From contig CM065322.1 in NCBI GenBank assembly GCA_033032175.1, forward strand, positions 11,656,001 through 11,720,000: a DNA stretch of 64,000 bases. Direction: 5' to 3'. The notes beneath the pieces are model-generated. The model was not told the origin of the DNA, made no database searches, and saw only the letters and a list, made by a program, of their open reading frames with translations. The DNA is from Saturnia japonica (taxonomy: Eukaryota; Arthropoda; Insecta; Lepidoptera; Saturniidae). Position numbers and translations under genes: made by a program. Numbering within the stretch: position 1 is the first letter of the stretch; the number at the start of each line of letters is the position of its first letter. This document shows positions 61,698 to 64,000 of this stretch, piece by piece.

Positions 61698-63010
61698 CAA
61701 GGTGTCCAGAAAGGGTATCGGGTATTTGTTTTCGCGCCATATTCGAAACGGGGCGTCTAAAGGGCGCGGGGGGGGGGGGGGGGTTCGTGGCGTCCGCCAT
61801 TTTGTGGAGTTTTAGTCACGATGGAACAGTACTCGGGGACGCATCGCACATTTTGCGTACGAGCGTATTATCGTAATGGTGGTTCAATAGTGACTGCTCA
61901 ACGTCTCTATCGTGCAGAATATCGTACACGCCACGCGCCAAGTGACGATAGCATTAGGAAATGGATCAGGATGTTCGAGAATACAGGTGCGACAGTTAAA
62001 ATTCAAAACTCTGGTCGTCCTCGTTCAGTTCGCGATGAAGAAACAATTGAAGAAGTTGAGGCGTCGGTTCGTCAAAATCCGTCTTCATCCATCCGAAAGC
62101 GAAGCCAAGCGTTGAACATCAAAAAATCGTCTTTACATTCGATTTTAAAGAAAGACTTACATCTAAAAGCCTATAAAATTCAATTGGTTCAAGAATTGAA
62201 GGATACGGACTATGCTAATCGACTGAATTTTGCGAACGAAATGCTGCAGCGATTTAACAACTTTAACAACATACTGTTCAGTGATGAAGCAAATTTTCAC
62301 CTGAATGGTCATGTTAATAAGCAGAATTGTTGGTACTGGGCAGTGGAGAATCCGAGACGAAAGCATGAACGACCCCTGCATAGCCCAAAGGTCGTTGTTT
62401 GGGCCGCTATGTCTGCTAAAGGCATAATTGGTCCTTATTTTCATGAAGATCAACAAGGCCGAGCAATTAATGTGAATAGTGACCGTTATTGCGATATGTT
62501 GCGAAATAATTTTTTGGTCCCAGAGTTGCAGGAGTTTGCAGGTTTCAACTCAAGAACGTGGTTCCAGCAAGATGGGGCCACTTGCCATACCTCAAATGAC
62601 TCAATGGAAGTTGTTAACGAATTATTCCCTAATAAAGTCATTTCGCGAAGGGGTAACATCAACTGGCCTCCCAGAAGCACCGACCTTAGCCCGCTTGACT
62701 ATTTTGCATGGGGATACCTTAAAAGTAAGGTTTATCAAAACAATCCGATGAATCTAACCCAGTTAAAGCAAAACATCAGGTCAGAAATGGCAGCAATAAC
62801 GATAACTATGTGTCAACGTGTTATCGCCAATCTTCGTTTCCGTTTAGAAGAGTGCCAACAACGTAACGGCCATCATTTAGATAACATCATCTTTTCCAAA
62901 TAATTCTCCAATTCATATGCTAATAATAAACCATAAACTTTTTTATTGCATACAAATAATTTTTGTTTCATTGAACTTACAAATACCCGATACCCTTTCT
63001 GGACACCTTG
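61698..63010 (+). mobile_element. DD41D (rosa-type) mariner, copy 2, apparently intact
   Basis: 1313 bp between near-perfect inverted repeats (CAAGGTGTCCAGAAAGGGT...), flanked by TA at 61696-61697 and 63011-63012. It carries an uninterrupted transposase. Its 5' region has a 42-bp block absent from copy 1 with a long G run at about 61772-61792. The insertion site is 35 bp inside the end of a CTAG-type element. Confidence 0.96.
61821..62903 (+). CDS. Mariner transposase, DD41D (rosa) clade, 360 residues, full length
   Basis: The enzyme cuts the element out and inserts it at TA. Start ATG 61821 (ACGATGGAAC) gives MEQYSGTHRTFCV. An N-terminal paired helix-turn-helix region covers about residues 1-115 (SIRKWIRMFENTG, GRPRSVRDEE near 66, SSLHSILKKDLHLK). 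The RNase H-like core has D155 (LFSDEANFH), D251 (QQDGATCHT) and D293 (SPLDYFAWG), with 41 residues between the last two, which defines the DD41D group. Length is normal for the family. One unusual residue lies beside the third aspartate: STDLSPLD instead of the SPDLSPLD seen in copy 1. Whether the protein is active cannot be told from sequence alone. Confidence 0.93.
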   Translation: MEQYSGTHRTFCVRAYYRNGGSIVTAQRLYRAEYRTRHAPSDDSIRKWIRMFENTGATVKIQNSGRPRSVRDEETIEEVEASVRQNPSSSIRKRSQALNIKKSSLHSILKKDLHLKAYKIQLVQELKDTDYANRLNFANEMLQRFNNFNNILFSDEANFHLNGHVNKQNCWYWAVENPRRKHERPLHSPKVVVWAAMSAKGIIGPYFHEDQQGRAINVNSDRYCDMLRNNFLVPELQEFAGFNSRTWFQQDGATCHTSNDSMEVVNELFPNKVISRRGNINWPPRSTDLSPLDYFAWGYLKSKVYQNNPMNLTQLKQNIRSEMAAITITMCQRVIANLRFRLEECQQRNGHHLDNIIFSK

Positions 63011-63012
63011 TA

Positions 63013-63045
63013 TAAACGCATGCGGAGCCGCGGGCACACCGCTAG
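63013..63045 (+). mobile_element. 3' end of a CTAG-type element split by mariner copy 2
   Basis: TAAACGCATGCGGAGCCGCG, then GGCACACCGCTAG followed by T. This is the common GC hairpin plus CTAG terminus. The left part of the host element lies left of 61696 but is too decayed to delimit. Confidence 0.5.
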
Positions 63046-63299
63046 TTACTTTATAAATATACTTGCATTATGTACCTATATTGTATAGTATTTAGAATTT
63101 CAATTTTTAAGACTAGTTAACATACTATTATGTTTTCCATGATTAATTCGTGCATGTGTCAAAGTTAACGAGATCTACTTTATTCGTTTTAAATATAAAT
63201 AGAACTCAAAAAATCTACACTCACGTTAATCATACTTCACGATTGCATGAAAAATAAATAAAGACTGACAGCCAGTGGGTAAATAGTCATATCCACATA

Positions 63300-63560
63300 A
63301 ATATCTCCTCTGGAGTTGAACGTTTGGCAGGCGGCCGAAACGGTATCCACTATCCAGTCGACGAGAGCGTCGCGGCGCGTTCGCCTCGCGCTATTACTGA
63401 TCTGATACATTCAAAACGAAATTTTCGAAATTTGAATATTTATACCTTTTCGATAAATAATAGTGATGTACCAACGCCTGATAGTCGATTATTGGATACG
63501 ATTAAATAAATAAAGTAGTCATAGTAGAGTTACGAAAACGAATTTGAAAGTGAAAACAGT
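63300..63560 (+). promoter_or_regulatory. CpG-rich patch and possible 5' UTR of a rightward gene
   Basis: GGCAGGCGGCCGAAACGG, ATCCAGTCGACGAGAGCGTC and GCGGCGCGTTCGCC are unusually rich in CpG. They are followed by AGTGAAAACAGTGAAAGTG, a style common in insect 5' leaders. ATCCAGTC resembles an initiator. No coding exon follows within the window. Confidence 0.3.
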
Positions 63561-63794
63561 GAAAGTGAAAAGTTATCATTATTTCGTAGTGCTAAATATT
63601 TTGCGATAGTTTCGTGTAATGTATCAGAAAAACGGAATGATTAAAGGAATATTCTTATTCGAATTTTAAAATGTATTGAATTAACAACTAAATTATTGAA
63701 TTTCGTACCAGTTTGCACATAAATGGGAAAGAAAATTTTATTCACTTAATATTTTAACCAAAGCGTGTTTTAAATTATCTTCTAGTATTTATTT

Positions 63795-63966
63795 ACAACA
63801 AGCTGTGCCCGCGGCACCGCACGCATTATCTACAGAATTATTGTTTATGAAGATATCGTGATATTTTTTTTTAGAATATGAAGAAAAAGATTGCTCTAAA
63901 TCTATCCATTAGTTTTCGCGTGATGCGCGCAAATCGGCAAATCTTGTATCATTTTATTTACATAGA
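63795..63966 (-). mobile_element. Helitron-like short element, decayed 3' end
   Basis: Left end AGCTGTGCCCGCGGCACCGC (CTAG decayed to CAAG). The right end reversed reads TCTATGTAAATAAAATG. Inner 'ctatccattagttttcgcgtgatgcgcgc' is the usual primer-like phrase of these families. Confidence 0.45.
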
Positions 63967-64000
63967 TTACAGAACATTACTGTTTATTTATAAACACAAA

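Overview
This is a stretch of insect nuclear DNA, most probably from a moth or butterfly. It is AT-rich, with short exons bounded by GT/AG introns. It is crowded with degenerate repeats of types I know from lepidopteran genomes: tRNA-headed SINEs, short elements ending in CTAG next to a GC-rich hairpin, and the 'GACTGCGAAAAAGGAGG' family. The order is inferred from the repeats and gene style, not from a database match. No rRNA or tRNA gene, CRISPR array or bacterial-type operon is visible.

Three host genes can be supported. (1) LEO1, a subunit of the Paf1 transcription-elongation complex, fills 0.7-9.7 kb on the minus strand. Ten exons join in phase from ATG at 9684 to about 715 (624 codons); the acidic C-terminal end lies beyond the left edge. 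(2) A THAP-domain zinc-finger protein lies on the minus strand at 23486-24871. Four exons give a complete 191-residue protein with a C-terminal basic coiled coil. (3) A CARD (death-fold) protein starts at 19859 on the plus strand. Its first exon is convincing; the second (20812-20885) is plausible and would make a CARD-only protein of 121 residues. A 55-bp orphan exon candidate is at 52633-52687.

Most of the rest is mobile DNA of different ages. A 6.07-kb Ty1/copia retrotransposon (10416-16487, minus strand) has 167/170-bp LTRs, a perfect 5-bp target duplication (ATAAG), a purine tract, and a primer-binding site matching the anticodon region of initiator tRNA-Met. Its leader is amplified into four 187-bp tandem units, each carrying an LTR part plus the primer-binding site. 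Its genes are broken by stops, frameshifts and a ~987-bp insertion that looks like a solo LTR. Two DD41D (rosa-type) mariner elements lie 20 kb apart: copy 2 (61698-63010) has an intact 360-codon transposase, while copy 1 (41507-42775) has a stop at codon 16. Non-LTR retrotransposons include a 5'-truncated RT fragment (45917-47145) and two insertions of one poly(A) LINE family, 740 bp and 79 bp long, each with an 11-bp target duplication.

The long spaces (16.6-19.8, 25-41, 42.8-45.5, 47-52, 55.3-57.7 kb) hold only degenerate repeats and unique AT-rich sequence. They may be introns of genes whose exons lie outside the window. A few CpG-rich patches (about 36.0, 41.15, 48.2 and 63.35 kb) may be promoters or first exons.
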